Part shown: positions 6,673-13,862 of the stretch, one piece after another
Layout of the letters: each line of letters starts with the position of its first letter
Position numbering within the stretch: the stretch's first letter is position 1
Assembly: GCA_019634245.1 (NCBI GenBank)
Contig: JAHQVR010000109.1
Location: forward strand, 1 to 13,862
DNA: 13,862 bases
Direction of reading: 5' to 3'
Origin: Gammaproteobacteria bacterium
GTDB taxonomy: Bacteria; Pseudomonadota; Gammaproteobacteria; Granulosicoccales; Granulosicoccaceae
Made by a program: the position numbers and the translations under genes
Notes under the pieces: model-generated
Databases searched by the model: none
Seen by the model: only the letters and a program-made list of their open reading frames with translations
Told to the model about the DNA's origin: nothing

Positions 6673-7709
6673 TGGATGCTGCTGAAGATTTAACAAATGA
6701 TGCGGGCACAGAATCATTAAATCTATCCGGCTCAGCTCGAGCCGCCATTTTGTTAATGGCACTTGGTGAAGATGAGGCCTCGAGCATACTACAGTTTATG
6801 GAACCCGACGAAGTACAGTCGCTTGGTGAGGCTATGGCGGCTATCAGCGGCGTGTCGCAAGATGAGATCGGTCATACCCTGGATCGTTTTATCGATCGTA
6901 TCGGTAAGGAATCCTCACTTGGTTTTGGCTCGAAGGATTATTTTAAGTCGACATTAACTAAAGCGGTAGGTAAAGACAAAGCTAACGGCGTTCTGTCACG
7001 TATTGAAGGTAGTACGAAAAAATCAGGGCTGAGTTCGTTAAAGTGGATGGATGCTTCCGTAGTAACGAAACTAATTGCTAATGAACACCCGCAAATTATC
7101 GCAACGGTACTTAGCCAGCTACCGAGTGAGCAGGCGGGCGAGATTTTAAACAAATTGCCCGAAGAGTTGCATTCTGATCTGATTCTTCGAATCACACGTC
7201 TGGATACACTGCACCCATCCGCGTTAATCGAACTAGATGAAATTATTAAACAGGTTTTCGAAAATAACTCTGATGTTGAATTGTCTGGTGTTGGTGGTGT
7301 TAGTGTCGCCTCTGAGATTCTTAATAGTGTATCGAAAGAGGCTGAAGAGAAAATAATTGAAGAAATAGAGTCGCTCGACAGCGAACTGTGCGACAAGATA
7401 AAAGAAGGCATGTTTATCTTTGAAAACCTATTGGCACTGGATGATCGGGGCATGCAAACGCTTTTACGTGACATCACCAGTGAGCAGTTAATACTCGCGT
7501 TGAAGGGTGCGACGCCAGAAATGCAGAACAAGATATTTAAAAATATGTCATCACGTGCTGCTGAGTTGTTGAAGGATGATCTTGATGCTAAGGGGCCTGT
7601 TAAGTTGTCAGAGGTGGAAGAGGCACAGCGCGAGATCATCAAAATGGCCAATACCTTAGCCGAAGAAGGAAAAATAGCGCTCAGCAGCAAGGGAGACGAT
7701 TTTGTTTAG
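6672..7709 (+). CDS. fliG: Flagellar motor switch protein FliG
   Basis: A 345-residue C-ring protein that binds FliF through its N-terminal domain and transmits torque from the stator through its C-terminal domain. The ATG at 6672 overlaps the fliF stop and is preceded by GGGAG; an in-frame TTG at 6654 is unlikely. The N-terminal domain has SGSARAAILLMALGEDEAS. The middle domain carries the EHPQ motif (138-141), part of the FliM-binding surface. The C-terminal torque helix contains DDR (257-259), followed by ALKGAT and NMSSRAAELLKDDLDAKGPV. All three domains are intact. Its last eight bases overlap the fliH start. Confidence 0.96.
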   Translation: MDAAEDLTNDAGTESLNLSGSARAAILLMALGEDEASSILQFMEPDEVQSLGEAMAAISGVSQDEIGHTLDRFIDRIGKESSLGFGSKDYFKSTLTKAVGKDKANGVLSRIEGSTKKSGLSSLKWMDASVVTKLIANEHPQIIATVLSQLPSEQAGEILNKLPEELHSDLILRITRLDTLHPSALIELDEIIKQVFENNSDVELSGVGGVSVASEILNSVSKEAEEKIIEEIESLDSELCDKIKEGMFIFENLLALDDRGMQTLLRDITSEQLILALKGATPEMQNKIFKNMSSRAAELLKDDLDAKGPVKLSEVEEAQREIIKMANTLAEEGKIALSSKGDDFV

Positions 7710-8490
7710 AGATCTATCAACAGAAGAGTCCCAATTGGTTAAAAAATGGCGAGCACCAAATTTATCTGATTTAGACGATAAGAAGCCAGAGCAGTTGGGT
7801 CAATCGCAAGAGACAGTGGGCTCATTCGCGAATGATGATGTGACCATACGTAGATTGGTAGCTGAGAGTCATGACAGCTTGCAAGCTCCAGATGAAGACG
7901 ATGAGATTAAAGTTGATAATCCTCATGCCAGCCTTGCAATCGCCAGCCCGTCGGCGGACATGCTGCAGCAGGCCTACGATGAAGGGCACTCTGCCGGCTT
8001 ACAAGCAAGTCAGTCGACAGTAGATACCAGTGCTGTTGATGCCTTGGTTTCCGTTTTAAATAGTTTGGCGCCACAAAAATACCAAATGGATTCGGATATC
8101 GAGCAAGAAATAGTTTTATTGGCGAAAGCCATTGCCAAAATGCTGATACAACAAGAGCTTACTACGCATGATAGCGTCATCACCAACATTGTTAAAAAAG
8201 CGTTGGCACAGATACCTAAAGTGGCAGAGTCGCCAACGGTTTATCTAAGCCCGGAGGACCTAACCGCTATTCAGAATATTGAAAACACCTCTATTCAGGC
8301 TCAACTTGTGCCCGATAATGATCTAAATCGGGGAGACTGCCGCGTAGAATCAGGTGCCTCCATATTGTATTCTGGTCTTGATGATTTAGTCCAATCTGTT
8401 ACAAGCAGTCACGATAAAGCTGCCGACAATCCAAATGGATCAGAACAATCAGACCGAGTTGATACACAGGAGTTTGGAGAAACCTCATGA
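7702..8490 (+). CDS. fliH: Flagellar export-apparatus ATPase regulator FliH (TTG start)
   Basis: A 262-residue protein that binds and restrains the export ATPase FliI and links it to the C ring. The N-terminal 80 residues are acidic and low in conservation. A short GxxxG-type stretch (YDEGHSAGLQAS) lies at about residue 93, and the C-terminal FliI-binding domain covers about 130-230 (EIVLLAKAIAKMLI, VYLSPEDL, then DNDLNRGDCRVESG). The likely start is TTG at 7702, inside the end of fliG and six bases after GGGAGA (7691-7696). The next in-frame Met lies beyond residue 80 and would remove much of the N-terminus. The stop overlaps the fliI start as ATGA. Confidence 0.88.
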   Translation: MFRDLSTEESQLVKKWRAPNLSDLDDKKPEQLGQSQETVGSFANDDVTIRRLVAESHDSLQAPDEDDEIKVDNPHASLAIASPSADMLQQAYDEGHSAGLQASQSTVDTSAVDALVSVLNSLAPQKYQMDSDIEQEIVLLAKAIAKMLIQQELTTHDSVITNIVKKALAQIPKVAESPTVYLSPEDLTAIQNIENTSIQAQLVPDNDLNRGDCRVESGASILYSGLDDLVQSVTSSHDKAADNPNGSEQSDRVDTQEFGETS

Positions 8491-9836
8491 GCTGTGAGCA
8501 ACTTCGCGATTCATTGGTTCGTTACTCAGAGGGTTTGTACCAGCAGAATTTATCCACTCAAGGGAGATTGACTAGCTCGGTTGGTCTTGCGCTTCAGGCC
8601 GAAGGGTGCAATGCACCAGTAGGATCGCGTTGTCGTATTTCGACAGAGACCGGCGAGTTGATCGAAGCCCAGGTCATAGGGTTTAAGCACGGACGGACGC
8701 TACTCATGCCTGCGGGGCCCGTTCGTGGATTATGCCCAAAGGCTCGGGTTAGCTTGGTTGCCAATGGCTTACGGTTTAGCGCCGGCAATGGTTTACTTGG
8801 CAGGGTTATCGATGCTAACGGCATACCAATAGATGGTAAGGGGCCGCTGGTAGGCTGTTATCAAACCGAACTTTCTTCCGAACCGGTTAATCCCTTGAGC
8901 CGTGCGCCTGTAAATGAAGCCTTCGATGTAGGTGTTAGAAGTATTAATGGTTTGTTGACATTAGGCCGGGGCCAGCGTGTTGGCCTTTTTGCTGGTAGCG
9001 GAGTGGGAAAAAGCGCTTTACTCGGGATGATGAGCAAATACAGTGAAGCGGACGTTACTGTGCTGGCTCTGGTTGGAGAGCGAGGTCGTGAAGTTAACGA
9101 TTTTATTCGAGAGACTTTGGGTGTGGAGGGTATGAAACGCTGCGTAGTTGTTGCAGTTCCTGCCGACCAGGCCCCCTTGCTCAGATTGCAAGGTGCGATG
9201 TTGGCTACCGCGATAGCGGAGGAATTCCGGGCTGCCAATAAACAGGTTTTACTGATGGTGGATTCTCTAACACGATTTGCGCAAGCACAACGCGAGGTTG
9301 GTCTGGCTATTGGAGAACCGCCAACAAGTAAGGGTTATCCGCCTTCGGTGTTTTCACTGTTACCACAATTAGTGGAGCGCGCTGGCGGTATCTCTGGCGG
9401 TGGCTCGATAACGGCAATATACACAGTGTTAGCAGAAGGTGATGATCAAAATGACCCCATTGTCGATGCAGCCCGTGCAGTACTAGATGGGCATATCGTG
9501 TTATCCAGAACTCTAAGCGACGCCGCCCACTATCCGGCGATAGATATAGGTGCTTCTGTTAGTCGAACAAAAAACGCCGTTACTCCAGAAAACCAGCAGC
9601 AGATGGTTAGCCAGGCCATGCGCTATTCAGCTATCTATCAACAAAATGCCGACATGATAAAGGTCGGTATGTATCAGCAAGGAAGCGATGATCAGCTCGA
9701 TACAGCGGTGCAAATATGGCCTAATCTACAACGTTATTTGCAGCAGGAATTAGGCGAAAAAGTCAGTCTTGATCAGGCGCGTGAGCAGTTGTCTATTGCG
9801 CTACAGCTAAACGCTGAATCCGGTAGTGAAAGCTAA
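8487..9836 (+). CDS. fliI: Flagellum-specific export ATPase FliI
   Basis: A 449-residue cytoplasmic ATPase of the flagellar type III secretion system, related to the F1 beta subunit. Walker A is AGSGVGKS (169-176, Lys175), and Walker B is VLLMVDSLTRFAQ with Asp259. Other family signatures are ALVGERGREVNDFI, AVPADQAPLLR, IGEPPTSKGYPPSVFSLLP and the C-terminal stretch TKNAVTPENQQ. Length and motifs are normal for FliI. The ATG overlaps the fliH stop by four bases and follows GGAG at a suitable distance, which suggests translational coupling. It is followed by the largest gap inside the operon. Confidence 0.96.
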   Translation: MSCEQLRDSLVRYSEGLYQQNLSTQGRLTSSVGLALQAEGCNAPVGSRCRISTETGELIEAQVIGFKHGRTLLMPAGPVRGLCPKARVSLVANGLRFSAGNGLLGRVIDANGIPIDGKGPLVGCYQTELSSEPVNPLSRAPVNEAFDVGVRSINGLLTLGRGQRVGLFAGSGVGKSALLGMMSKYSEADVTVLALVGERGREVNDFIRETLGVEGMKRCVVVAVPADQAPLLRLQGAMLATAIAEEFRAANKQVLLMVDSLTRFAQAQREVGLAIGEPPTSKGYPPSVFSLLPQLVERAGGISGGGSITAIYTVLAEGDDQNDPIVDAARAVLDGHIVLSRTLSDAAHYPAIDIGASVSRTKNAVTPENQQQMVSQAMRYSAIYQQNADMIKVGMYQQGSDDQLDTAVQIWPNLQRYLQQELGEKVSLDQAREQLSIALQLNAESGSES

Positions 9837-9921
9837 CGGGTTACTTGTATAAATTACCTGTCTGGAAACGCCAGTCTGCCGACATTGTTAGGTAACAACA
9901 CAAACAGATTGTATCCTGGCT
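9837..9921 (+). promoter_or_regulatory. 85-base fliI-fliJ gap with inverted repeats
   Basis: Most junctions in this operon overlap or are short, but fliI and fliJ are separated by 85 bases. The gap holds CTGG/CCAG with a five-base loop (9862-9874), inside a TGTC/GACA pair (9859-9862 and 9881-9884). It also holds TTGTTA-GG-TAACAA (9885-9898), which ends 23 bases before the fliJ ATG. It may be an RNA processing or stabilising structure, or an internal operator. No -35/-10 pair or T-run was identified. Confidence 0.35.
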
Positions 9922-10362
9922 ATGTCCAAACTAGAGTCTTTGCTTTCAATTTCGCGATTACAGACTGAGCAACAGCTCGCTGCCTTGCAGCAAAAAAGAC
10001 GCTCTATTGCTTATCTTGCTCAGCAGCTATCCGAGTTGATGGATTACTCCGGATATTATCAAGAAGATCCAGCTGACAGCATTGATAATCTCGCTGCTCT
10101 ATTCACTCATCGTCAAACCTTCGTGACCCAGCTGCATAAGCAAATAGGAGAGCTGTCAGATCGTATCGAAACACTCAATATTGATGCGGATAACTGTGCG
10201 GCGCAGTGGCGGGTGTTTGAAGCCAAGCAAAATGCCATTGCCAGTATGTACGATCAAAAGTGCGTGCAAGATGCCTACAAGCAGGAAGCGCTAGCGCGAG
10301 GGGATATGGATGAGCTGGCGCGTTTGATTTGTATGCAATCACCTCATTTGGATCACGACTGA
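9922..10362 (+). CDS. fliJ: Flagellar export chaperone/ATPase stalk protein FliJ
   Basis: A 146-residue protein, highly charged and predicted to be almost entirely helical coiled coil, with Gln/Leu-rich heptads (RLQTEQQLAALQQKRRSIA and the region around 60-100). FliJ is the central stalk of the FliI hexamer and couples ATPase and proton-driven export. Sequence conservation in this family is low, so the call rests on length, coiled-coil nature and its place between fliI and fliK. The ribosome binding site before ATG 9922 is weak. The stop is ten bases before fliK. Confidence 0.85.
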   Translation: MSKLESLLSISRLQTEQQLAALQQKRRSIAYLAQQLSELMDYSGYYQEDPADSIDNLAALFTHRQTFVTQLHKQIGELSDRIETLNIDADNCAAQWRVFEAKQNAIASMYDQKCVQDAYKQEALARGDMDELARLICMQSPHLDHD

Positions 10363-10372
10363 GAGTTTACTA

Positions 10373-12754
10373 ATGCTTGAGTCTGACGGAAATATTTTAC
10401 AGATTTCGAAAAAATCGGCGGTTGCGATAGACGTTGAGCTAGCTGATTCATCTGTTGGTAAGTCAGTGCCAAAAAGTCCTTTTGGTGTTGAGCTAAAACG
10501 CGCTCGAGAACTCATGAGCAATCAAGCTGCGGAGAATACCCAGACGGAATCTACCTCTAAAGATCCGGTATCCGCGGCTGAGCATAAAGCGGGCGGACAA
10601 TTACCAGACGAGCAAGGCGACACTCGATCAAGCAATAAACTATCGAGTGATCCGGCACAGCAGGTAACAAATAAAGCTGAGCTGCCTGACGACACGCGAT
10701 TAAGCAATAGCTTATCGAGTGATTTAACAGAGCAGGTGACAAATCAAGCTGTGCTGCCGGGCAATACGCAATTAAGCAAAACATTATCGAGTGACCCGGC
10801 AGAATCTGTGAGAAATCAAACTGGGCTGCCTGCGGATACTTCAAGCAAGTCCGTTACCGTGGAGGGTAAAGTCTCAAACCCTGTTTTGGATAGTAGGGGT
10901 GCAGCAGAGGTTGAGAAAGCACAACAGAAATTTTCTTTAGATGGTGGCCCGGCCATTCTCGCACCTGGTGTTGCTAAGTTAACAGCTGATACGTTGGATG
11001 CAACCCCAAAGCCTATCGCTGCTAATGCGAGCCTGGTGTCTGCACCTGCTCATGAGGGCGTAGCTGCCACAGAGAAAAATCCAAACCTGGACAACGAGCT
11101 TGAACCTCTCACTACATTAGCTTCTAAGTCTGCCATCTCAGATAACGCTGACCGTGAAAAGAGTAGAACTCATCACCATGTAGATGCATTGCCGACTGCG
11201 TTGAGAACGGACTCCTTGGTTGATAGTAAAGATGGCTCGATGGCTGGCTCAAACGCGCAAAAGGACGTATTGAGCCCAAAGCAGGTAAAAACCCCCACGA
11301 CTGACAGTTCAGCAATTAGTCCTGTAAATCGTGCCGAGATTGACGATCTAACAGAAACTGTAGATCTGCCCTTAAAGGCTGAGCGGAGCGTTAATAGTGC
11401 ATTCGTTGTAAAAGCCGGTAATTTAGCTGAAGATGCTGGATTACGGCAAATAACTGCTAAACCTCTTGGTGGGCTTGATCCGCAGTCATTGGTTGTTAAT
11501 AGTGGCGATGAAGTAGTCGCAAAGATGGGAAAAGAGCAAACGGCCACCCTGACGCAGTCAAACCAGAGTGCAGCTGGTTTATTGAATGTTTCTGGCAGTA
11601 TTCGTTCTTCAAAAGTTCTCACAGCAGAACCAAGCGCTGTAGCTCCAGACATTGATCGTGCACTGCCACTGTCCGGTGCTGTGCCCGCAAGGTTTATCGC
11701 GCACGGTCAAATTCCACGAAGCGGTGCTTCAGTGGCAGTGAAGTCATCAGTTGGCTCAGCTCCGGTTAACTCATCTGTGGAATCTGGTGAGGAAATGCGA
11801 GTAGCAGGCGCTAGTGCGCTTGTTACAGGTAACCAAAATACTGTCACAGAGCTTAACTCAGCAGTATCGGCTGTTGCGGCTTCCAGACAATCCAGTAATT
11901 CCGCACATCTACCTGCACATACAGAGTTGCACTCGGTTGATCCAAAAAATTTAGTTGATTCTACAAATAGCCTTATCAACAAGCTGGAGCAGGGCACTAG
12001 TCAAAAGGCGAATGGCGCTATTGCCAACACAGTTACGAACGAAGTTACTGTTACTAATTTACGTAAAAAGGTGCTATCCAAACAATCGGAGGCTATGGCC
12101 GAAGTAACGGCCGCCACCTTGGCAAAACGAGTATCAAGTGCTTCGAATAGCATTGATAATGGCGGGCTGCAGTCAATAACTACACCGTTAGAAGTAACGG
12201 CATCTAACGTGTATCACGTTACGACTAACGGCACCATAACTGCAAATTCTTCTTCACAAAATACAGGGTTACCTGGCGAGATAGCAAGTGCTCCACGCAC
12301 GGTGCTGTTGGGTCAACCCGGTGATGATCAGTCGTTGGTTGACAACGTGCGTTGGGCAGTATCCGAGAAGCTATCTCGCGTTACCGTCAACGTCTCGCCA
12401 GCCAACTTAGGGCCGATTACCGTTAGTGTAGATGTGGAGAATCAGAATATGAGTGTTTCAATTTTAGCGAATAATGCAGTTGCAAAAGACGCTTTAGACA
12501 GTTTATTGCCACGAGTGAGAGAACATTTTTCTAACGAGGGCTATCAACAGGTATCAGTTGATGTTTCTTCGCAGCAGGAGCGAAAAAACAATCTAAACAA
12601 TCAGTCTCATAATCTGTTTAACCAGTCAGACTCCAAAGATCAGTCGGATTCTAAAGATAGAGAGTCACATCGTATGGACCCCTCTGCCCATCAGAGCGCC
12701 CATGCCGCCTATAAACCGCGTGTTAGTAATTCTCTTATCGATACCTACGTTTAA
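10373..12754 (+). CDS. fliK: Flagellar hook-length control protein FliK (very long)
   Basis: A 793-residue protein, about twice the 405 residues of Salmonella FliK. FliK acts as a molecular ruler and, through its C-terminal domain, switches the export gate from hook to filament substrates. The first 640 or so residues are Ser/Ala/Thr/Asp-rich and of low complexity, as usual for the ruler region. They include three 24-residue tandem repeats at residues 83-154. The conserved C-terminal domain spans about 655-740, with RVTVNVSPANLGPITVSVDV followed by DALDSLLPRVREHFSNEGY. A hydrophilic Gln/Asn/Ser tail with a short QSDSKD duplication follows. The ATG at 10373 comes ten bases after fliJ. Identification is firm from the C-terminal domain and operon position. 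Confidence 0.92.
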   Translation: MLESDGNILQISKKSAVAIDVELADSSVGKSVPKSPFGVELKRARELMSNQAAENTQTESTSKDPVSAAEHKAGGQLPDEQGDTRSSNKLSSDPAQQVTNKAELPDDTRLSNSLSSDLTEQVTNQAVLPGNTQLSKTLSSDPAESVRNQTGLPADTSSKSVTVEGKVSNPVLDSRGAAEVEKAQQKFSLDGGPAILAPGVAKLTADTLDATPKPIAANASLVSAPAHEGVAATEKNPNLDNELEPLTTLASKSAISDNADREKSRTHHHVDALPTALRTDSLVDSKDGSMAGSNAQKDVLSPKQVKTPTTDSSAISPVNRAEIDDLTETVDLPLKAERSVNSAFVVKAGNLAEDAGLRQITAKPLGGLDPQSLVVNSGDEVVAKMGKEQTATLTQSNQSAAGLLNVSGSIRSSKVLTAEPSAVAPDIDRALPLSGAVPARFIAHGQIPRSGASVAVKSSVGSAPVNSSVESGEEMRVAGASALVTGNQNTVTELNSAVSAVAASRQSSNSAHLPAHTELHSVDPKNLVDSTNSLINKLEQGTSQKANGAIANTVTNEVTVTNLRKKVLSKQSEAMAEVTAATLAKRVSSASNSIDNGGLQSITTPLEVTASNVYHVTTNGTITANSSSQNTGLPGEIASAPRTVLLGQPGDDQSLVDNVRWAVSEKLSRVTVNVSPANLGPITVSVDVENQNMSVSILANNAVAKDALDSLLPRVREHFSNEGYQQVSVDVSSQQERKNNLNNQSHNLFNQSDSKDQSDSKDRESHRMDPSAHQSAHAAYKPRVSNSLIDTYV
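10619..10834 (+). repeat. Three 72-base tandem repeats inside fliK
   Basis: Units at 10619-10690, 10691-10762 and 10763-10834 each encode 24 residues of the pattern DTRxSNxLSSDxxxQVTNxAxLPx. They keep the reading frame. A partial fourth start (GATACTTCAAGC) follows at 10835. The units have drifted at several codons, including coding changes, so the duplication is not very recent. Confidence 0.85.
12623..12658 (+). repeat. 18-base tandem duplication in the FliK C-terminal tail
   Basis: The segments at 12623-12640 and 12641-12658 both encode QSDSKD in frame, and differ only at three synonymous third positions. The duplication lies in the hydrophilic tail after the conserved FliK C-terminal domain. 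Confidence 0.7.
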
Positions 12755-12781
12755 AAAACGTCTGCAACTGAGTTAACTAGC

Positions 12782-13255
12782 ATGAAAAAGATAATCATAA
12801 TGGCTGGTGGTGCACTACTGCTTGTTGGTGCCTCGATTGGAGGTACCTTGATGTTGAGCCCTTCAAAAGCAGAGGGGCCGGTCTATGCTGATGGACAGCC
12901 AGTAGCCACGGCAGAAGCCATACAGCCGGAAACAATGGAGCGCTTTTACTATAACGCTCATCCTGAATTTGTCATTAACTTCCACGAGAAGCGATCACCT
13001 AAGTATTTGATGCTCGAACTCACCGCCGCGACTAATAATGAAGCGGCGAAAAACGCTATAGACGATCATAGTCCCGAATTACGAAATAATTTGATCATGC
13101 TATTTGCTGAACAAAAAAGTGAAGAATTGAAAACGGCCGAAGGAAAGGATGCGCTTAGAGAGAAAGCCTTCGCAATAGTTGATGAGTTGGTCACCAAGCA
13201 CTATGGGCCTAATCGCGTTACCGACGTATTCTTTACCAGGTTTGTTATGCAATAA
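12782..13255 (+). CDS. fliL: Flagellar basal body-associated protein FliL
   Basis: A 157-residue protein with a basic N-terminus (MKK) and one transmembrane helix at about residues 4-25. A short periplasmic linker follows, then the conserved FliL domain: YYNAHPEFVINF, LMLELTAAT, NNLIMLFAEQKSEELKTAEG and VFFTRFVMQ at the end. FliL surrounds the stator units and stabilises or activates them, which matters most under high load or on surfaces. The start at 12782 is 27 bases after fliK with only a weak ribosome binding site. The stop is 22 bases before the fliM start. Confidence 0.92.
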   Translation: MKKIIIMAGGALLLVGASIGGTLMLSPSKAEGPVYADGQPVATAEAIQPETMERFYYNAHPEFVINFHEKRSPKYLMLELTAATNNEAAKNAIDDHSPELRNNLIMLFAEQKSEELKTAEGKDALREKAFAIVDELVTKHYGPNRVTDVFFTRFVMQ

Positions 13256-13277
13256 GAGTAGAAATGGAATAACCACA

Positions 13278-13862
13278 ATGGAAACCGTGCCTAATAGTGC
13301 AGAGTCGTACGATTTTATACACCCTGATCACAAAATTAATAGTGATTGGCCTGTATTAAATTTGATATCGAAAAACACCGCAGAACAATTTACGGAGCAA
13401 CTGCAAAAACGGTTTCAATTTCGCGTATCGGCTACATCGTCTGCTGCCATATTGGCAAAGTACAAAGATGCTTTTTCAGAAATAGATGATACCAAGCTGG
13501 TGTTTGAAGTCTCAATGCCACCCCTTCCAGGTAATGCATGGCTTTGTGTGGATAGATCGCTGATATTTGCACTTGCCGAGAAATATTTTGGTGGGAAGGG
13601 TGAACCGCCGGCTGAAGCTAAAAATCCTGTTCTATCGAATACTGAGAAACGGCTTTGCCAAAATTTTATCAGCTGTTTAGAGGCGTCTATTCCATACGGA
13701 TGGGAGACAATTTTAAAAATTGAAAGCACTGAAATAAGCAGAATATCTCTGGAAAAGATCAATCATAGTGTTGATGATCAAGTGGTCGTGGCATGCAAAT
13801 ACGCACTAAAAATCGATGATTCAGAATTCAATCTTGAAATGATATTTTCACACAGTATGTTG
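13278..13862 (+). CDS. fliM: Divergent flagellar motor switch protein FliM, 5' part (runs off window)
   Basis: An open frame of 195 codons continues past the window end. The ATG at 13278 follows GGA at 13266-13268. The product aligns with the FliM middle domain: YDF (11-13), PVLNLISKNTAEQF (25-38), PPLPGNAWLCVD, LIFALAEKYFGGKG with the GGxG motif at 105-108, NTEKR (121-125) and PYGWE. FliM forms the C-ring wall, binds FliG through its middle domain, and normally binds phosphorylated CheY through an N-terminal EIDALL peptide. Here the core begins about ten residues after the start. No EIDALL-like peptide occurs in the upstream in-frame codons overlapping the end of fliL, although that frame stays open for a stretch. 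Many positions conserved in canonical FliM have changed. Position after fliL supports the name; the C-terminal FliN-like domain is outside the window. Confidence 0.82.
   Translation, partial: METVPNSAESYDFIHPDHKINSDWPVLNLISKNTAEQFTEQLQKRFQFRVSATSSAAILAKYKDAFSEIDDTKLVFEVSMPPLPGNAWLCVDRSLIFALAEKYFGGKGEPPAEAKNPVLSNTEKRLCQNFISCLEASIPYGWETILKIESTEISRISLEKINHSVDDQVVVACKYALKIDDSEFNLEMIFSHSML

Noticed and set aside
6938..7690. A 250-codon open frame on the - strand opposite fliG
   Set aside because: It lies wholly within fliG, is Ser/Ile-rich with no domain pattern, and arises from fliG codon usage. fliG itself is unmistakable.
11173..11652. A 159-codon open frame on the - strand opposite fliK
   Set aside because: It is antisense to the low-complexity part of fliK and has no recognisable motif; a shadow frame.
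13415..13762. A 115-codon open frame on the - strand at the window end
   Set aside because: It is opposite the fliM-like frame, which aligns with the FliM core along its length; the antisense product has no family resemblance.

Overview
The window looks like chromosomal DNA from a flagellated gammaproteobacterium, probably a marine or aquatic one. The basis is moderate G+C, proteobacterial-type FliE to FliL proteins, and the fliEFGHIJKLM gene order known from Vibrio and Pseudomonas-like bacteria. This is inference; no rRNA or species marker is present. All recognisable genes lie on the + strand.

Layout. (1) At 1-501 is the 3' end of an ankyrin-repeat protein whose start lies outside the window. 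(2) At 502-995 there is a non-coding gap unusually rich in short perfect inverted repeats. (3) At 996-2639 is a stand-alone, membrane-tethered FMN/3Fe-4S glutamate-synthase-family protein. (4) At 2640-2948 is a second non-coding gap holding two overlapping, mutually exclusive hairpins and a leader hairpin. (5) At 2949-4622 is a membrane-anchored protein with the N-terminal domain seen in TolB-like/cyclase-associated TPR proteins, one transmembrane helix and C-terminal TPR-like helices. (6) From 4684 to the window edge runs a flagellar operon: fliE, fliF, fliG, fliH, fliI, fliJ, fliK, fliL and the first 195 codons of a divergent fliM.

How the genes work together. FliE joins the MS ring to the rod. 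FliF forms the MS ring, FliG binds its C-terminal tail, and FliM sits under FliG in the C ring. FliH, FliI and FliJ form the export ATPase complex, FliK sets hook length, and FliL assists the stator. The fliF-fliG-fliH-fliI junctions overlap by 1 to 8 bases, which suggests translational coupling. The largest internal gap, 85 bases between fliI and fliJ, carries inverted repeats.

The most notable points are these. The fliM reading frame runs off the window and begins only ten residues before the FliM core, so it has no room for the N-terminal CheY-binding peptide. The gene before fliE is not the usual flrABC/fleQSR-type regulator but a membrane TPR protein. FliK is very long and carries three 72-base tandem repeats. 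A secondary or non-canonically controlled flagellum is a reasonable hypothesis, but the window alone does not prove it. No tRNA, rRNA, CRISPR array, insertion sequence or convincing sigma-54 or sigma-28 promoter was seen.
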